Shown here piece by piece: positions 1 to 13,620 of a stretch of 64,000 nt of DNA. Location: positions 4,246,165-4,310,164 of the forward strand of contig JAVGWO010000026.1 in the NCBI GenBank assembly GCA_034509495.1. The letters run 5' to 3'. Within the stretch, counting starts at the first letter, position 1, and every line of letters begins with the position of its first letter. A program made the translations under genes and the position numbers. Source of the DNA: Acestrorhynchus altus. Taxonomy: Eukaryota > Chordata > Actinopteri > Characiformes > Acestrorhynchidae. The notes under the pieces were generated by a model that saw nothing but the letters and a program-made list of their open reading frames with translations, was not told the origin of the DNA and searched no databases.

Positions 1-52
<52 letters not shown>

Positions 53-53
53 N

Positions 54-112
<59 letters not shown>

Positions 113-123
113 TACACACACAC
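1..123. repeat. (CA)n microsatellite at the window edge
   Basis: A nearly pure CA dinucleotide run opens the window, with an unresolved N at base 53 and a short degenerate end. Its true length is unknown because it reaches the window edge. Confidence 0.98.
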
Positions 124-310
124 GCATGCATACGTGCATGCATCCTCAATCACATACACATATCTTGGTGTCTAGTCTGCTGTATTTCACGCATATCAGC
201 AAGGCATTAGTTCCTGCAGGCTGAACACTTTCAGACACGCATCAATGGACCCCTGAGGTGACCATCTATACGCATATAAATTATACTGGCTTTTTCCACT
301 AGTAGTTCAG

Positions 311-311
<1 letters not shown>

Positions 312-376
<65 letters not shown>
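312..376. repeat. (GT)n microsatellite
   Basis: An uninterrupted GT run of about 32 units. Confidence 0.98.
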
Positions 377-379
<3 letters not shown>

Positions 380-1009
380 ATAGTAATAGGATAATACTGG
401 GAGACATCACTGCTCCTCTAGTCTTCCACCTTGCATGACCCTTTTCCAGTTTAATCTGACAGGTATGAGTTCATACCGTACACGGTTTCTCTTCAGCCCC
501 TGCACTGGGAATAAATGTAATACTGGGAAGCTGTTGGTCAAAGGTTGGTTTTTAATTTGTTCCAGTGGTATAGATTAGAAAAGGATTATATATTTAGTAG
601 ATACTGCATCTGTGCAGTGCTGGGTAGTGTAAGCTAGGGAGAGTGAAACAATACCAAGCTATCCAACTGTGTTGCCAAAAAGGGCTTCAAGCAATGTTAA
701 TGAGAATTTAATTGAAGAGCTCTCAATAAATCTATTCATTCATTGACACAGCTGTAGAAATTAAAAGTACCATTCTTGCAAAATGAATAAATAACAAAAG
801 CTATAACAGAGGAATCTATGATATCTATGCAGTAATTCTTTGTTATATACTCTTAAAAATAAATGTACTACAAAAGGTTGTCGAACAAAATAACCAGTTT
901 TGAAGGTTTATGAAATCACACCTACTTTGTTTGGACATCTGAAACACATTTGTTTGCAGTGTGAAAACACATTTTTGGATGATTCAGACTTTCAAAACAC
1001 TTAGGAAGT

Positions 1010-1245
1010 TGAGGCAGGTTGGGAAGCCAACAAGCTTGTAGGAAAGTGTTGGGTCCCCACCTGATACAATGGCTTACAAACATCGCACTGTGTTTGATGT
1101 CGGGAGAGAGCGCCATCCGAGAGAGAGCACGGCCAGTTTTGCTCTATCAGAGTCTGGCTGTCAATGGCAAACAGCATGAACCTACGATCCTTTGGTCATA
1201 GTGCTCGTGCATTAGACAGCTGAGCCACTCAAAGCCCAGCTTAAA
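1010..1245 (+). repeat. Dispersed repeat family A, copy 1
   Basis: Shares an ordered set of motifs with 36660-36957: GGTCCCCA followed by ATACAATGGCT, then GGGAGAGAG with GCCATC, and an ending like GTGC(T/A)..GCATTAGAC. The tail resembles the end of fish SINE-like retroposons. The family name cannot be given. Confidence 0.6.
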
Positions 1246-2764
1246 CTTCATTTATAAACAGAAAGTAAACAAATCCACCGGTAATCTGCCACATTCACTC
1301 TGCATGCGACACTTGAATTCTGTCAAGAAGGCAACATTTGATGCGAAACCTCTTAACACAACACATGCCACACCAATGTCAGATGTGCACCCTTTTGCAA
1401 GCCAACCAGTATCTAGCATAGGAAGATGCAGTCTGCATCGATGATGAACACAGTACCTAATAAAGTGCCACTGAAATTTAGTGTGAAACCAGAACTGGAT
1501 CAAAAGTTTACAATGAAATGAAAACACAAACCTTGGACTTGAACCTTTGAGTTTTCATGTGTGAAAATGCCCTAAAAGTTTACGCACTAATGCATGTAGA
1601 ACATTTTTTATTATCAAAAAATATATATTTTAACTCCAAAAGGTCACAAAAGATCTTTTCATTATATTTTAAGTGACACTTTCCAAGTTGCTTGATTTAA
1701 TTTTAATACTGTCTGCTTACTGATTAATTCAAACTTAAATTGAATTATTCAAATCATTTGGAAAACTATTCTGAAAGGCTTGAAATATTTCACTTTACTC
1801 GTAATGAATGTAAGATATGAGAGTTTACCTTTTTGAATGAAATTATAAACATGAATGAATCTTTTCATGATAAAAACATGATAAATTTTGCGTGATTCTT
1901 AAAAGAATCCTTTTGTAGCATCCTAATTTTTGAAAGCTTGAAGACTGACAAAGACAAAAAAGTGTTCTTGTGACAAATTCATTTAAGTAAAAATGAAATA
2001 TTAATGAGTAAATTCTCTAACATGTAGCTCAGGATGGGGGGAGCTATCTGTGGTGACTCATTAGCTCCTTACCGTTCATATGCTTTGCCAGATCAATCTC
2101 TTTTCTGCAAATTTTGCTCTAATTGGATGAGAGGAAGAGAGCAGGCCGAATATGAGTCTTCAAAGGTCCTGCCTCCTCCTATGAACATCATTACATCTGT
2201 TATTGGAGTGAGAGTCTCTGAGCGACATGCAGAGTTTAGTAAAAGAAACTTTTAACAAGAATGTTCAACTAAACTGAGACGCAATCAGTTCAGTTTGTTC
2301 TGTGAGGGTTTAACGATGCAGAGTTTCATGATATGATTGTCATATTGGGGACATGATGTGATCCATTCCTAATACAAATTAATCAATCAAAATTCATTTG
2401 TATTGCACTTTTTACAACTGATGTCACAGTTTTAATACAGAAGTGAAAACACAAATACCAAAATAGTCCTTTTTTACCAAACTATTTTAGGATTGTTTCT
2501 TTCTAACATTAATTTTCCATTAGGATCTTTACATTCTTTAGTATTTCCCAAGAATTTAAGAAATATATAGGTGAAAGATGCCCATTCTAGCCAGATAAGA
2601 CCACTGGACAACAAACACAAACAGGTCAGTGGAAAGATAAATATATAAAAGATAGATAAAAGTATCAACAGTTTCTTAACTAACTATATATATATACATA
2701 TATATATACTGTAAATATTGTGCACATGTGTATTGATGCCATGGATATTACACTGTCCCACAAA

Positions 2765-3130
2765 AACTTTGTATAAGAACTTCACATTGTAACATGTGGA
2801 CACCGACCACATGTGCATTCTAAACAGGCAATAGAGGTTTATAATGCCCCCCAGCTTTGAGCTGTGGATCCATGGAACTGTGTTCTAGATGGGGCGCCAT
2901 CCAGTACTTTTGGGACGAGTTTTTGAAGTTGGAGATGAGATGGAGACCATCCAACATCCTTATAACACTAAACCTAATCAAATCCTCACAGCAATGCTCC
3001 AAAACTAAGCAACATCCTCAGCTCACTAACACTGTTGTCACAGAATGCAATCAAATTGTCATTGCAGTGTTCCACCAAATCTAGTAGACAGTCACTCTAA
3101 CACAAACAGCAAACACCTTTTAATACCCCT
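2765..3130 (+). repeat. Non-autonomous transposon family B, copy 1
   Basis: Shares the block CTCACTAACACT..TGT.ACAGAATGC.ATCAAAT and the ending CAAATCTAGTAGACAG with 7500-7600. Short frames read like the end of a Tc1-type transposase (N-T-V-V-T-E-C-N-Q). I infer a deleted derivative of a Tc1/mariner element. Confidence 0.55.
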
Positions 3131-6100
3131 GATTTCAGAGGAAACAGTGAATGAGCAGGTATCCCGAATCTCTAGCGTACAATGATGTTTTCATGACATC
3201 CGGGCTGTGATATCCGAACCCGTGTTTACCTTATTAATGCATGTCCACCATATTCAAAGGCACTGTGTGTATTTGCTTTATGAACTTAGTAATCAGATAT
3301 ATTGGTCCGTATCTACTCTTTTCATTTGACTGATGGGACTTTTAATGCAAAAGCACACACACTGGGCCAATCCAATTAAGCTGAAAGGTCACACATTCGG
3401 AGAGCGTTTTCTCAACTGTCAGCCACTTTGCCATCCATGAAGAAAAATGCTTTAATGAAATGGCGGACACTTCATTCAAACAGCAGTTTTATAATTCCTG
3501 AGTTAAGTAACACTTCTGTGATGCTCAAACTGAAATGATTCACTTTGTGAGTGCTTCCAGCTCTTTTGGAATATGTGTGTTGATCTGGACGTCTTTTGTG
3601 TCATGTCTTATAAACCCTTCCTGGTATATAATGAAGATCAATATGAAGTCATATACTGTAGTTTTTAGAAACTGGAAGGCCGTTAGCTGTGTGTGTGTGT
3701 GTGTGTGTGGGTGGGTGGGTGGTTGTGTTTTGGGAGGCCTTTGTGGAGGTGTAATTGGCATTAAATCGACAGGAGGCAGTTGAAGGAGTAGTAGACGTCC
3801 ATGGCCTACACTTTAACCAATAGCCTGAACAGCAGGAGACAAGTCTGAACACAAAAGACCGAGACAGAGAAGGAGAGATAAAGGCGAGGAGAAGGAACGA
3901 AGGGCAGACTGACGGACAGACAGAGTGAAAGCGATTTGAAAAAAAAAACAACAGATATAAGGTCATAAGCTGGTGTGATCATGGAAGATTTGGAGCTGAT
4001 TGCATAAATGGACAGGCCTGATTGAGGAGCAAGCCAGTCAGCATGGTGGGCGAAGCATTTGAAAGGAGGGGACAAAGACACAGAGCATGAGGATAAGGAG
4101 GAATGTCCTGGTGTGCGTTGGCAATGGAATAATTAACATAATTGGACCCTCACTGCTTGTATGAAGAGGATGACATTCTGCCTAGCCACATTTGATTATG
4201 GGAAACAGGAAAATGAATTCTTTCCTTGTGGAACTCATGACACCACTAATTGGCTGAAAGATAGTCAGGGTAATTGTGTCACGGTTGATCGATAAGTTCT
4301 GTTCATTGAGCCTAGAACGAGATTGTTATCGACTTGTGATTGGACGGCCGAGCGAAGTTCTTTCCTATTATCCCTCACATTGATTCTCTTGACACAGAAA
4401 ATGTTACTTAAAAGCAGGAAGACAAAGACAGAGAAAGAGTTGTTGTAGTAGGAAATCTTTGGTGTTCCAATCTAAGGCAATTTACATCACAAGATACGTT
4501 TCCAAAAATCTTTATTGGAATCCATTGCCATCGAGAGCATAGATTTGCGTATGGATTGTAGGGACATATTGGTTCCTTCCAATATTTAAGAGAACTTGTG
4601 CAGATTATCTATAAAGTCAGTCAGTCATTATCTTAACTGTTTATTCCTGAAAAGGGTCACAGTTAATCCAGTTTATGTCTTTATCATTTATTTAATTTGT
4701 TGTTCACCTTTTTATTTTTTATTTCTGTAAAGCTGCTCTGTGACAGCATCAGTTGTAAAAATTTAATTAATTAAATGTAAATTCAGATAGCAAAAACACT
4801 TGATTGTGGGAATTTAAACAGCCATTTCATTCTGTTTCATTTTCATTTCATTTTGATTCCTTGTAACATATCCTTGATTTTTCACTGATATTGTCTGTAA
4901 AATCAGAACAATGGTGTTCTGTCTCTACCACAATCAAAAAATTGCTGTAAAATAACAGCCAATTTTAACAGTATCTTCCCTTAATTCTGAAAATTATTAT
5001 TCAGCTCTTTACTGTGAAATGAATTCAATGTGGTACAGCAGCAATGTGCTCTGGGCTAGTTTGGCAGGAACTGGGAGCAGTATAGTCACCTACTGTAAAT
5101 CCTGTGTTGTTCTAGATACTGTAAGGTGTAAGCTGCTGTAATGTGAGCTGCATATTTTGTGTCTGTATGGACACAGAGTTTACACTCTTTTATCCTCAAT
5201 TGCCATTTTAAGACTTATGGTGTGAGAAATTAACTCATGCTACATAGAGAGTTGGCTTCAGGTTGTTGAATGAATTTTTGACTTGCAATCACTGCAGTTC
5301 TATACTTTATTTAAAGAGCTCCTGTTTGAAACATTCCTGCAGTGTGTTTCTGATCTATATATAAAGAAATCCTACAATACTGAAGTCTTGTATTACACTT
5401 TTAAAATGTAAATGTTGAAGTATTTCCTGCAAGGAGTGAAAATGCACTAGACAATCAGCCAAATGTTAACATTGGACTCCAGTTTAATAGTAATTTAATA
5501 GTATATTACAATAAAAGTACTAAATTAGTACAACAGTATCTGTATATATGCAGTACAATGGCATTTATGACACCATTCATTTAGCAGTTAATTTACTCGG
5601 TAGAAGTGCAGTCAAATACTGGCAAGCTGTAGTGTAATGGTTAATGCTACACCCTTGTAAGTATTACCCCCCCCCCAAATAAATAAATAAATAAGTGATT
5701 GATTGGAGTTCACCAATTTAACACCAGTTCCTGACCTCACTAATGCTTTTACAACTGATTGAGTGCAATCAAATCTGCTAACATCTAGTGCAAAGATTCC
5801 TGTTGAGGGGTCAAAGGGAGGGCAAACGTCCTTTTACACTCGATTTCAAGAGACAATATACATTTGGGGTGTGCACAGTTTTGTGTGCATTTACGGAAAT
5901 ATCCCTCTTTCAATTTATCATTGATAGCAACAATAGCTTTTGGAATTAAAGAATCAATTTATTTTGTGAGTCCAAAGACCCTATGGAAGAATTAAAGTCT
6001 CTGCATACACATGAAAAATGCCTTCTAGCATTGATGGAAGCCATTCTAATACAATATAAAACGATATATGAGAACTCAGCTGGACAATATTCAGTTATCT

Positions 6101-6444
6101 CGTCTTATATTTATTTATATATTAGACTAGAGATATAGAAAGAATGAGGGAGGGGCAAAGAAAGAGAGAGAACTGAAGAGAAGGAGAGACATTCTCTAAA
6201 TGAATGTCAATAATGTCTGCTTCATGCTTCGTCAGCATCTTTAACTTAAAGCTTGTTTAGCATGAAACTAATAACACAGCCTCCGCATTACCTTAGCATC
6301 GACCTGCCCTTTAGCAGACCATAGTGATAAAAAGGGAACAAGTGAAGCTGACAGCAGTTTCTAAGTTGTGTTTCTATTTCACAGTTTCCTTGTTTAAGCT
6401 TTTCTTAACACATACTTAACTCATACACTTATTATTAATATGGA

Positions 6445-6446
<2 letters not shown>

Positions 6447-6494
<48 letters not shown>
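6447..6494. repeat. (GT)n microsatellite
   Basis: An uninterrupted GT run of about 24 units. Confidence 0.98.
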
Positions 6495-6498
<4 letters not shown>

Positions 6499-7254
6499 AT
6501 GTTTCTCTGTTTCATTACAAACTGACAGGTTGACTATAGCTGTGACTGAGATGGATCCCTACTCCCTCATTAGTATTGCACTATGTAGGGATAGACTATT
6601 TACTAAGTAGTGTAGAAACAGATGAATTAAGACAGTTCCTCATCAGAAATGCACATCAGCACTGGTCGCATAAACAAACACATGAGTGTCTGAGCAATGT
6701 TTAATCTCTGTATATACACATTAACTGAATTTTGAATTAAAGTCAGTAAAGCTCTGATCTGTTCATGAAATAATCCTTGATTGTTTTGCTTACAAACATA
6801 ATCCTCCCATTAATGTTACATGGGAAAATATCTGAACTTCACAGCATCCAGTGGCTCGTTACTATCATTGGTTTATTTAGCAGCTATATGAGCAAACATC
6901 ATCAGCTCCATTCATTCCACCATCTGGCTTAGTATTGCGACTCACAGTTACATATCTGGACGATAGCTAGTCCATGTGATGTTTACTAGAAATTAGCAGT
7001 GAATTTTGGGAGATTATAATGCTCTCAAAATCATGTTCAAATTCTACTTTATGATCTGGAAAATGGCTGACATACTCATTAGTTCCCTAAAACATAAATA
7101 GAAGTGCATTTAATTCATAGCATTGACCTGCATGGCATTAAAGCATTCATAGCTTTTTGTTATTTTTTTTGGTATGAAAGCACCTTCACCAAATTTAGAC
7201 GTCAGTTTTGGTCGATGATTTGATGACATTTCTATGATATTTGTTCATGTCATA

Positions 7255-7665
7255 GGTGTGTACTTGCACACGTGATACAAATGCTTGTGGACACCCCTTC
7301 TAAATGAATGAATTCAGCTAATTAAGTTACATCCATTGCTGACACACGTGTACAAATGCACACACAGCTTGTCTGATCCCTGTAGAGACAGATTTCCAAC
7401 AGAATAGGAGCAGTTAAAACATCAACCCATTGGCACTACGCCTGATGGCAGACATGGGCATTGAGCTGTAGAGCAGTGGAGCTGTGTTTAAAATGAGTTG
7501 GGGACAAGGTCTGGTGGTGATCCTCAACTCACTAACACTCTTGTGACAGAATGCTATCAAATCCTCACAGCAGTGTTCCAACAAATCTAGTAGACAGCTT
7601 TTAGAGTGTAGTAGAGACAGTTACTCCAGCAGGAGTTACAGCAGGGTAAAGACTTTTTAATAACT
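7255..7665 (+). repeat. Non-autonomous transposon family B, copy 2
   Basis: The best preserved copy. It begins near GTGGACACCCCTTCTAAATG, contains CACACAGCTTGTCTGATCCC, and ends near CAAATCTAGTAGACAGC. It sits about 100 bases upstream of the pcx exon acceptor. Confidence 0.6.
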
Positions 7666-7768
7666 TTGATTTCAGAGGACTTTTGTCCTTTTCTCTTAAT
7701 GTTTATCTTGTTTCAGCGGCTTTACTCTCTACAAATTGAATCCCTGTGTGCTATTTGTTCTTGTGCAG

Positions 7769-7951
7769 GTGTTTCGGAGTGCAGAAGGAATGGGCATTCG
7801 CTTGGACAGTGCTTCTGCATTTCAGGGAGCTGTCATATCACCACATTACGACTCCCTGTTGGTCAAAGTCATCTCCAGCGGGAAGGATCTGCCCACAGCA
7901 GCCAGCAAGATGCTCCGAGCACTGGCAGAGTTTCGCATCCGTGGGGTGAAG
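7769..7951 (+). CDS. pcx: Pyruvate carboxylase, one internal exon (end of biotin carboxylase domain)
   Basis: This 183-bp exon encodes 61 residues, from [13 protein letters not shown] to EFRIRGVK, that match the end of the biotin carboxylase domain of mitochondrial pyruvate carboxylase. That domain uses ATP and bicarbonate to carboxylate biotin, and the enzyme makes oxaloacetate from pyruvate for gluconeogenesis and anaplerosis. The motif [10 protein letters not shown] corresponds to the conserved YDS-x-x-x-K segment of biotin-dependent carboxylases. The acceptor is a T-rich tract ending in TGTGCAG, the donor is AAG|GTAGGG, and both junctions are phase 0. The reading frame is open throughout with no damage. 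In the known protein the sequence continues with a T-N-I start to the next exon, which I did not find downstream in this window. The exon boundaries come from the splice consensus and the family match. Longer open frames overlapping this exon are read-through in other frames. Teleosts may carry two pcx copies; which one this is cannot be told. Confidence 0.95.
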
Positions 7952-8409
7952 GTAGGGCTTCAGCTGAGCTATTGCACAAACAGCGAGTGCCTTTCTCTGT
8001 AGGTGTAACACACATGCATTTTACAGCTATGTTTGTCCTTTTACATGTCTGTTCTACATATGTTTGCTTTTTTTCGTGGGAAGTATCCTCTTCATATTTC
8101 AATATGCACTTCATATTTTATACATCAATGCAGTCATTAGAAAGCATTGAAACATTGTAAAAATGTGACAGTGAATTGCAGAGAATGATAATTATACTGC
8201 TTATGATATCTATGACAGCGGCCAGCACAGTCATGTCATCTGCCATGTTCCTCTCCCCTCCCAGGTCCAGTCTTATTTGATACCGATATAATTAATTTTG
8301 ATTTATATATCGTGAAAATATTGTCAACCCAATATCAATTCATGAAGAAGGTGCTTGTATTCTTATTGGACTTCTACAGTACTATGAAATTCTTGTCTTA
8401 CAGCTTAGA

Positions 8410-9080
8410 AAGTAGAGAGGATTAACTGTTAGAAAATGAGATCTGCACTTTGCAGGCAGTTACATGACATTCTCTAGTATTCATATCTTAGGAGCGGAGT
8501 AACCTACAGACATGACAAACAGCATACATCTAACCAGTGCGTTAATTATAATCCACCTCAGAAAACGGCTAAAATTCACTAGTTTCTAACTGAATTAAAT
8601 CCCAGTTTAAATACCAAAGCAGTCTTCCAGTGTATGTTTACTGCCCTGTCCACATGTACATGCTCAACCTGCATGCAGACTCTGAATTATTAGCAAGTGG
8701 TGGTGCAGCTAATGGTGTCACTGGTCCACATATTCGGTCACAGTATAATAAGGAAGGGGATGTTTGCTCTCATATTTTGCTGCCACACTGTTCAAATTTC
8801 AGAATAAATCTTCTTAGAAATGATAAAGACTGATACGTACATAATGAAAATAATAAAGGTTCAGGTTATTTTCGTTTTACTTTATTTGGACTACTGGACT
8901 ACTTTATTTGGACCTTGTCAATCTAATAATTACAAAGATATTGTATTTTAAGCTGTTTTCCTCTTCAGCCAAAAAACAAAAAAATATTAAGGCACAAGTA
9001 CATTTCATATCAGAAACTTAATCTCAAATGAAAACAAATTTGAGTAGCCTATGATCTCTTGTAAATATGACTATCTCTCA
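8410..9080 (+). repeat. Unclassified dispersed repeat family C, copy 1
   Basis: Shares a series of blocks with 33470-33960: GAGATCTGCACTTTGC.GGCA, AGTAACCTACAGACATG, ACATGCTCAACCTGCATGCA, an AATAATAAAGG block, and ATCTCAAATGAA.ACAAATT followed by AGTAGCCTA. I cannot name the family. Confidence 0.65.
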
Positions 9081-10508
9081 TATCTCCTACAATAGCATCC
9101 CCCAATTTGGCCTAGGGTTCTAAAGGTTAAGTGTAATTCTCATGGGAAGGACAGTGGCATCACAGCATTAAATCCCCAACCCTGTGTTCAATAATGCAGA
9201 AATCCAGGATAAAACCTCCTTTAATTTTCCTTTAGGTGATGGCCAAGGCCCAGTTTACACTTGACATTAACACTATCAGCCACTCAAGACAGCACAGTTA
9301 TACTTGCCCTTTTCTATTGTAGGTTATGTATCAGTATATTGGTTGCTATTGCACCAAAGCAGATTATACAGTAGGGCTTTTTAACTCTGACTGGAAGGTT
9401 CCTTACTAAAATACACCTAAATCAACCCATCAGTTGATTACAGAATGTGTGCTTGAGCCTGGAAACTGCCCTTCAGTGCCCTGCTGCATAGGCTGTTATG
9501 TTTGTATTTTAAACCACGTTGCACTCTCTGTGCTGAGCATCGCAGATATCTGAAGTTATAGAAAAATGTATGATGGCAAGTTAAGTACATTGTCTGGCAG
9601 CCGTAACTGTGAGAATTGTAAGCTTTGGCGTTCAGACGCCTACATATGAATGCGCATGGCTAAAAATAATGCTAAGCAAGAGAGGTGGGAACCACACTGA
9701 AACTTGTGGGTTGTAGGAAATGTAGCAAAATGGAGCGCATTGCACTTAGATTTTCCATGGACTGGATCACGTGTGCTTGATTACAAAATGACACTGACAC
9801 TTTTAAAAGTGTATGAAGCAGCATCTTCAGTCCTGAAAACATTAGGAAAAACCCTATAAAAAGTAGAAGTGTAGCACTAGCTGGACTTGTCAGTGGTGCA
9901 GTTTTCATTATTTTACTCTCTGTAATATCAAAAAATGTTGTGTTACATATACATATCACATGTCACAGATTACATGCCAAAGTTTAAGTACATTTAATGT
10001 GGAGCACAGTTTTATTGCTTAAAGTATGTTGTCTTTCACAGCATTTAAATGAATTTTACATGCACAATCTAGTTTTAATTTCTATTTTAATGCACGGAAA
10101 ATCCTTTCATCTCGCGATGCACATGTGATCATGTAAGGTTTCCAGGCCAAAATGCATATGATATGATATGCATATTTCAGTATTGTTCAAACTAAGATTG
10201 AATGTCTGCATTAAATGTGTTATGCAAAGGTTTTCATAAAGGTAGCATTTTTATGCAAGATATTTCAAGCTCTCTGAAAAAGTTAATGCTCCTGTCATTA
10301 ATATGGAACTAGTCACATTAAGTTTTTATTCTGCAGTCCTTAATTTGTTTCCTTAATTTGCTGATTTGCTGCTTGTGGGAGTTTGAGTTTGAAACTCTTG
10401 AAATTTCTTAAACAATAATCAAGTTCCCTCTGATAGACTCTTTCACTTTGAAATTTCCACAAAATCGCAGGAGAGCAAGGATGTAAGCATACCTCCAAAG
10501 GTGTTTTG

Positions 10509-10509
<1 letters not shown>

Positions 10510-10586
<77 letters not shown>
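10510..10586. repeat. (GT)n microsatellite
   Basis: A GT run of about 38 units. Open frames across it are artefacts of the repeat. Confidence 0.98.
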
Positions 10587-10590
<4 letters not shown>

Positions 10591-11809
10591 GATGAGGAAA
10601 TGTCATATTGATGAGATCTACAGATGCTAACTGTTTAAAGGTAGCTCTCAAAGGACAGCTGAGTGATCAGGGAAAGTATGCTGCACCTTTCAAATGCTTC
10701 CACTGTTGTATTATGCAGTTGATTAGGAGGCTGGAGACTGGCGCTCTTTTGTTGTTTGTTGCTCGACTGTTGCGATTGATCTATGAAGTTGTGATGCATT
10801 GTAGTTATTCATCACCCAGCCAGCTCTGTGAATATTCATCTCCCACTGTGTGCTTGGTGTATCTTCTTTCTTCATGGCGTTAAAATGAATGCCTGGAAGT
10901 CAGTTATCACTGGCGGTAACAATAGCATGGGGTAATTCAATATTTAATTTCTCTTTCATGGCTCATAGAAACAAACTCGGTCAATTCCTCAAGTTTAGCA
11001 GCTGAAGAGGAGATAATTTATCACGATTTTAATTTGATTAAATGTTAATGACAAATAGTATTGTTTATGTACCATATTCAATGGCCTTTACATGTTTTTG
11101 TCATTGGTTGACAATGAAACAAGAAGCCTGTACCTGTCGATACAGAAAGTCGGTCATGAACGTGTGCTTCTTGAGTATTGATGCCTGGTCAGAACACCTT
11201 ATCAACCTTATATACCCTTAGAGCAAAAATGTTCCTTTGACTTGAATAGCAGTAAAACACTTTGTGGTGCTCTATAGACCTATTTTTGACAGGTCAAACA
11301 TTTCCTTTATGTATTTTCAGAATTGTTGCTGGTGGCCTCTTTCTTATGCAATATGCTGTACTTTTGAGTAAACTATGGCAAGAGCTCCCCGTAGGATATT
11401 TGGAAACCTCCTTACACGTCTTACAGGCTGCTCTTGAACTGAATATGCTAGGTCGGCCTGACCTGGCCAGGTGATTTGTTTATAAATTATTTTCCACCCA
11501 CTGCAGTGGCTGATTTCTAGTTGTTTAAATATGTTTAAATAATATCCATTTCCAGATACATACATTTACATTTCCTTTTCACTCACTTCAACAACCAAGA
11601 ACAAACCAAACTAATTTTATCAGGTTTAAATAAGACTAAATGGGATTCTCCCATGTCTAATGATGGTTTATCCATTTGAAACTGGTGTGGTGCACCTGAT
11701 TGTAGGCATTTTAAGTAGTAATACAAAATTGAAATTTACAAAAGATTTTTTTAAGGACAATTCTTGATATTTGCATATGCAGATTGGTCCGTATATGTGA
11801 TAAATATAT

Positions 11810-12130
11810 ATGGACAAAAGCATTGAGGAACCTTGTCATTCATCGTTTCTTCCAAACATCAGGATTATTTTGAAAAATAGTATATCCTGCTTTTGTCTCT
11901 ACTGTCCAGAGAAGGTTATTTACTAGATTTTGGAGCAGTGCTGTGAGGATTTGGTTGCATTCTGTGATGAGCAATAATCTCAAAAGTATTGGATCGAACA
12001 CCATCATTTCAGAGAACACATTTTGCTTGAGATTAGGCACTAGATACCAGAGAGTACTATTTTTTGGTAACACTTGACTAGCAGATGAATTCGAAGCGTT
12101 ATTAGAAGGGTTGTCCACAAACATTTGAAT
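11810..12130 (-). repeat. Non-autonomous transposon family B, copy 3
   Basis: Reverse-oriented copy. The + strand carries TTGGTTGCATTCTGTGATGAG and ends in GGGTTGTCCACAAACATTTG, the reverse of the GTGGACACCCCTTC end of copy 2. Confidence 0.55.
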
Positions 12131-12743
12131 ATATATAACCCAGCACTGGTCTGATGGTTCTTTATTGATATCCTTCAGGACAGTATTATTAAAATCACTG
12201 TTATTGGAATGCAGTGGGTTTCAGGATTAGGGGAATAATGCCAGGCTCTTAATGTTAATCATCTCGTTTGTCAGGATCTATTGTAAGCGACAATGCCAAG
12301 TACGTGAGGTACATGGTGTCACACACAAAGACAAATTAGTTTCTTGTTGTAGTGTACCTGAGGAATGAGTCTTATCACAGTGTGTGAGGCCCAGTTTAAT
12401 TACACAGTCTGAATACCTTCACTTCTGTCCTCTAGGTGCTCTGCTGTGGAATTTCTGCCATCTTCAGCCTTTCTCCTGGATATGCTCATTATTTCTGCTG
12501 TATATGAGTGTGTGTATGTGTATGTGCGCACAGGATGCCACTGACCTGAAGATCAGTGGAGTTGTAATAGGCTTATGCAACAACAAAATATGGGAAGATA
12601 GAGTTTAGAGGGTTGAGAGGAGGGGTGCAGAGCAGGCAAAAGAGCAATAGAGAGAGATGGTAACAGTGAATGACGTGAGGTGGTAGTGCCCATAGCAACT
12701 GTCACTAGTGAACATGTCTCTCTGAAAAGATGCACTGGTGGCT

Positions 12744-12748
<5 letters not shown>

Positions 12749-12823
<75 letters not shown>

Positions 12824-12835
12824 AGTGTGTGTGTG
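12749..12835. repeat. (GT)n microsatellite, interrupted
   Basis: A GT run with GC and GA interruptions. Confidence 0.97.
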
Positions 12836-13319
12836 AGAGAGAGTATGTTGCGAACATTGTGTGTGCTGTGTAGAGGGTATATGGCTTTGGCCCTGTAGTC
12901 CAGTAAATTTGGTTGAAAATGAAATTATTGCTATGAAGTTAAAGTTCTTTTTTTTGGGGTGCTCCAGGAGGCTCCAGGGGGTCCAGGGAACTCCAAATGG
13001 CTCCGTGGCCTATAATTCTATGATCCAAGGATAAATTATTTGAATCTTATGCTTCTTGCCATCGACAGATGGAGTCTGAGAGAGCAAAATCGGTCAAATT
13101 GGCATGGCATCCAATGCAGTGCTGGTCAGCACAGGCATCTGTTTGCCATTGTATTGGGACCTCGGGACTTCCGTGAGTGTGTTGGCTGACCAGCAATCAT
13201 ACAATGGCAGCAGTTTGAAAAGGCTGGTGACTGGTTTCACATGTATCAGATGAAGCATGTGCCTGTCTTCACTTTCCTATTCTTGGCAGCTTTGTATGTG
13301 ATGAGGAAGGTTAAAAATG

Positions 13320-13620
13320 AGAAATGGTCACTGATCCACAAAAGTGTGAGTCCAGGCTGTTCAATAATCACCATCCCCCCCTCATCCCCAACTCCCCAAC
13401 TCATACCAAAGTATTGGCTGAAGCACCATCATTTCAGAGAATACATTTCCAGGAACCCATGGCTCAGTGCTGGGGGCTTTATACTGAGTAATTCTTTACA
13501 GGTACTAGACAAGCTGTATGCATTTGCATATCTGTGTCTCCAATGGGTGTAATTGAAATTATTACAATACATTTATTAGATGGGGTGTCCACAAACATTT
13601 GTACAAATAATGCAGTATTT
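13320..13620 (-). repeat. Non-autonomous transposon family B, partial copy
   Basis: Carries AGCACCATCATTTCAGAGAA and ends in GGGGTGTCCACAAACATTTG like copy 3. The transposase-derived end is mostly missing. Confidence 0.5.

Larger units (their letters stand above)
124..7768. other. Non-coding region upstream of the pcx exon
   Basis: I saw no coding exon here. The region is AT-rich and probably pcx intron. It contains a (GT)n tract at 312-376, a family A repeat near 1010-1245, family B copies near 2765-3130 and 7255-7665, and (GT)n at 6447-6494. It also has an AG-rich stretch near 3840-3950 and a short retroposon-like piece near 4620-4780. The rest looks like unremarkable intronic sequence. 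Confidence 0.6.

Noticed and set aside
7666..8160. A 164-residue + strand open frame over the pcx exon
   Set aside because: It runs in a different frame from the exon and continues into the intron past a good donor. Only the 61 residues of the pcx frame match a known family.
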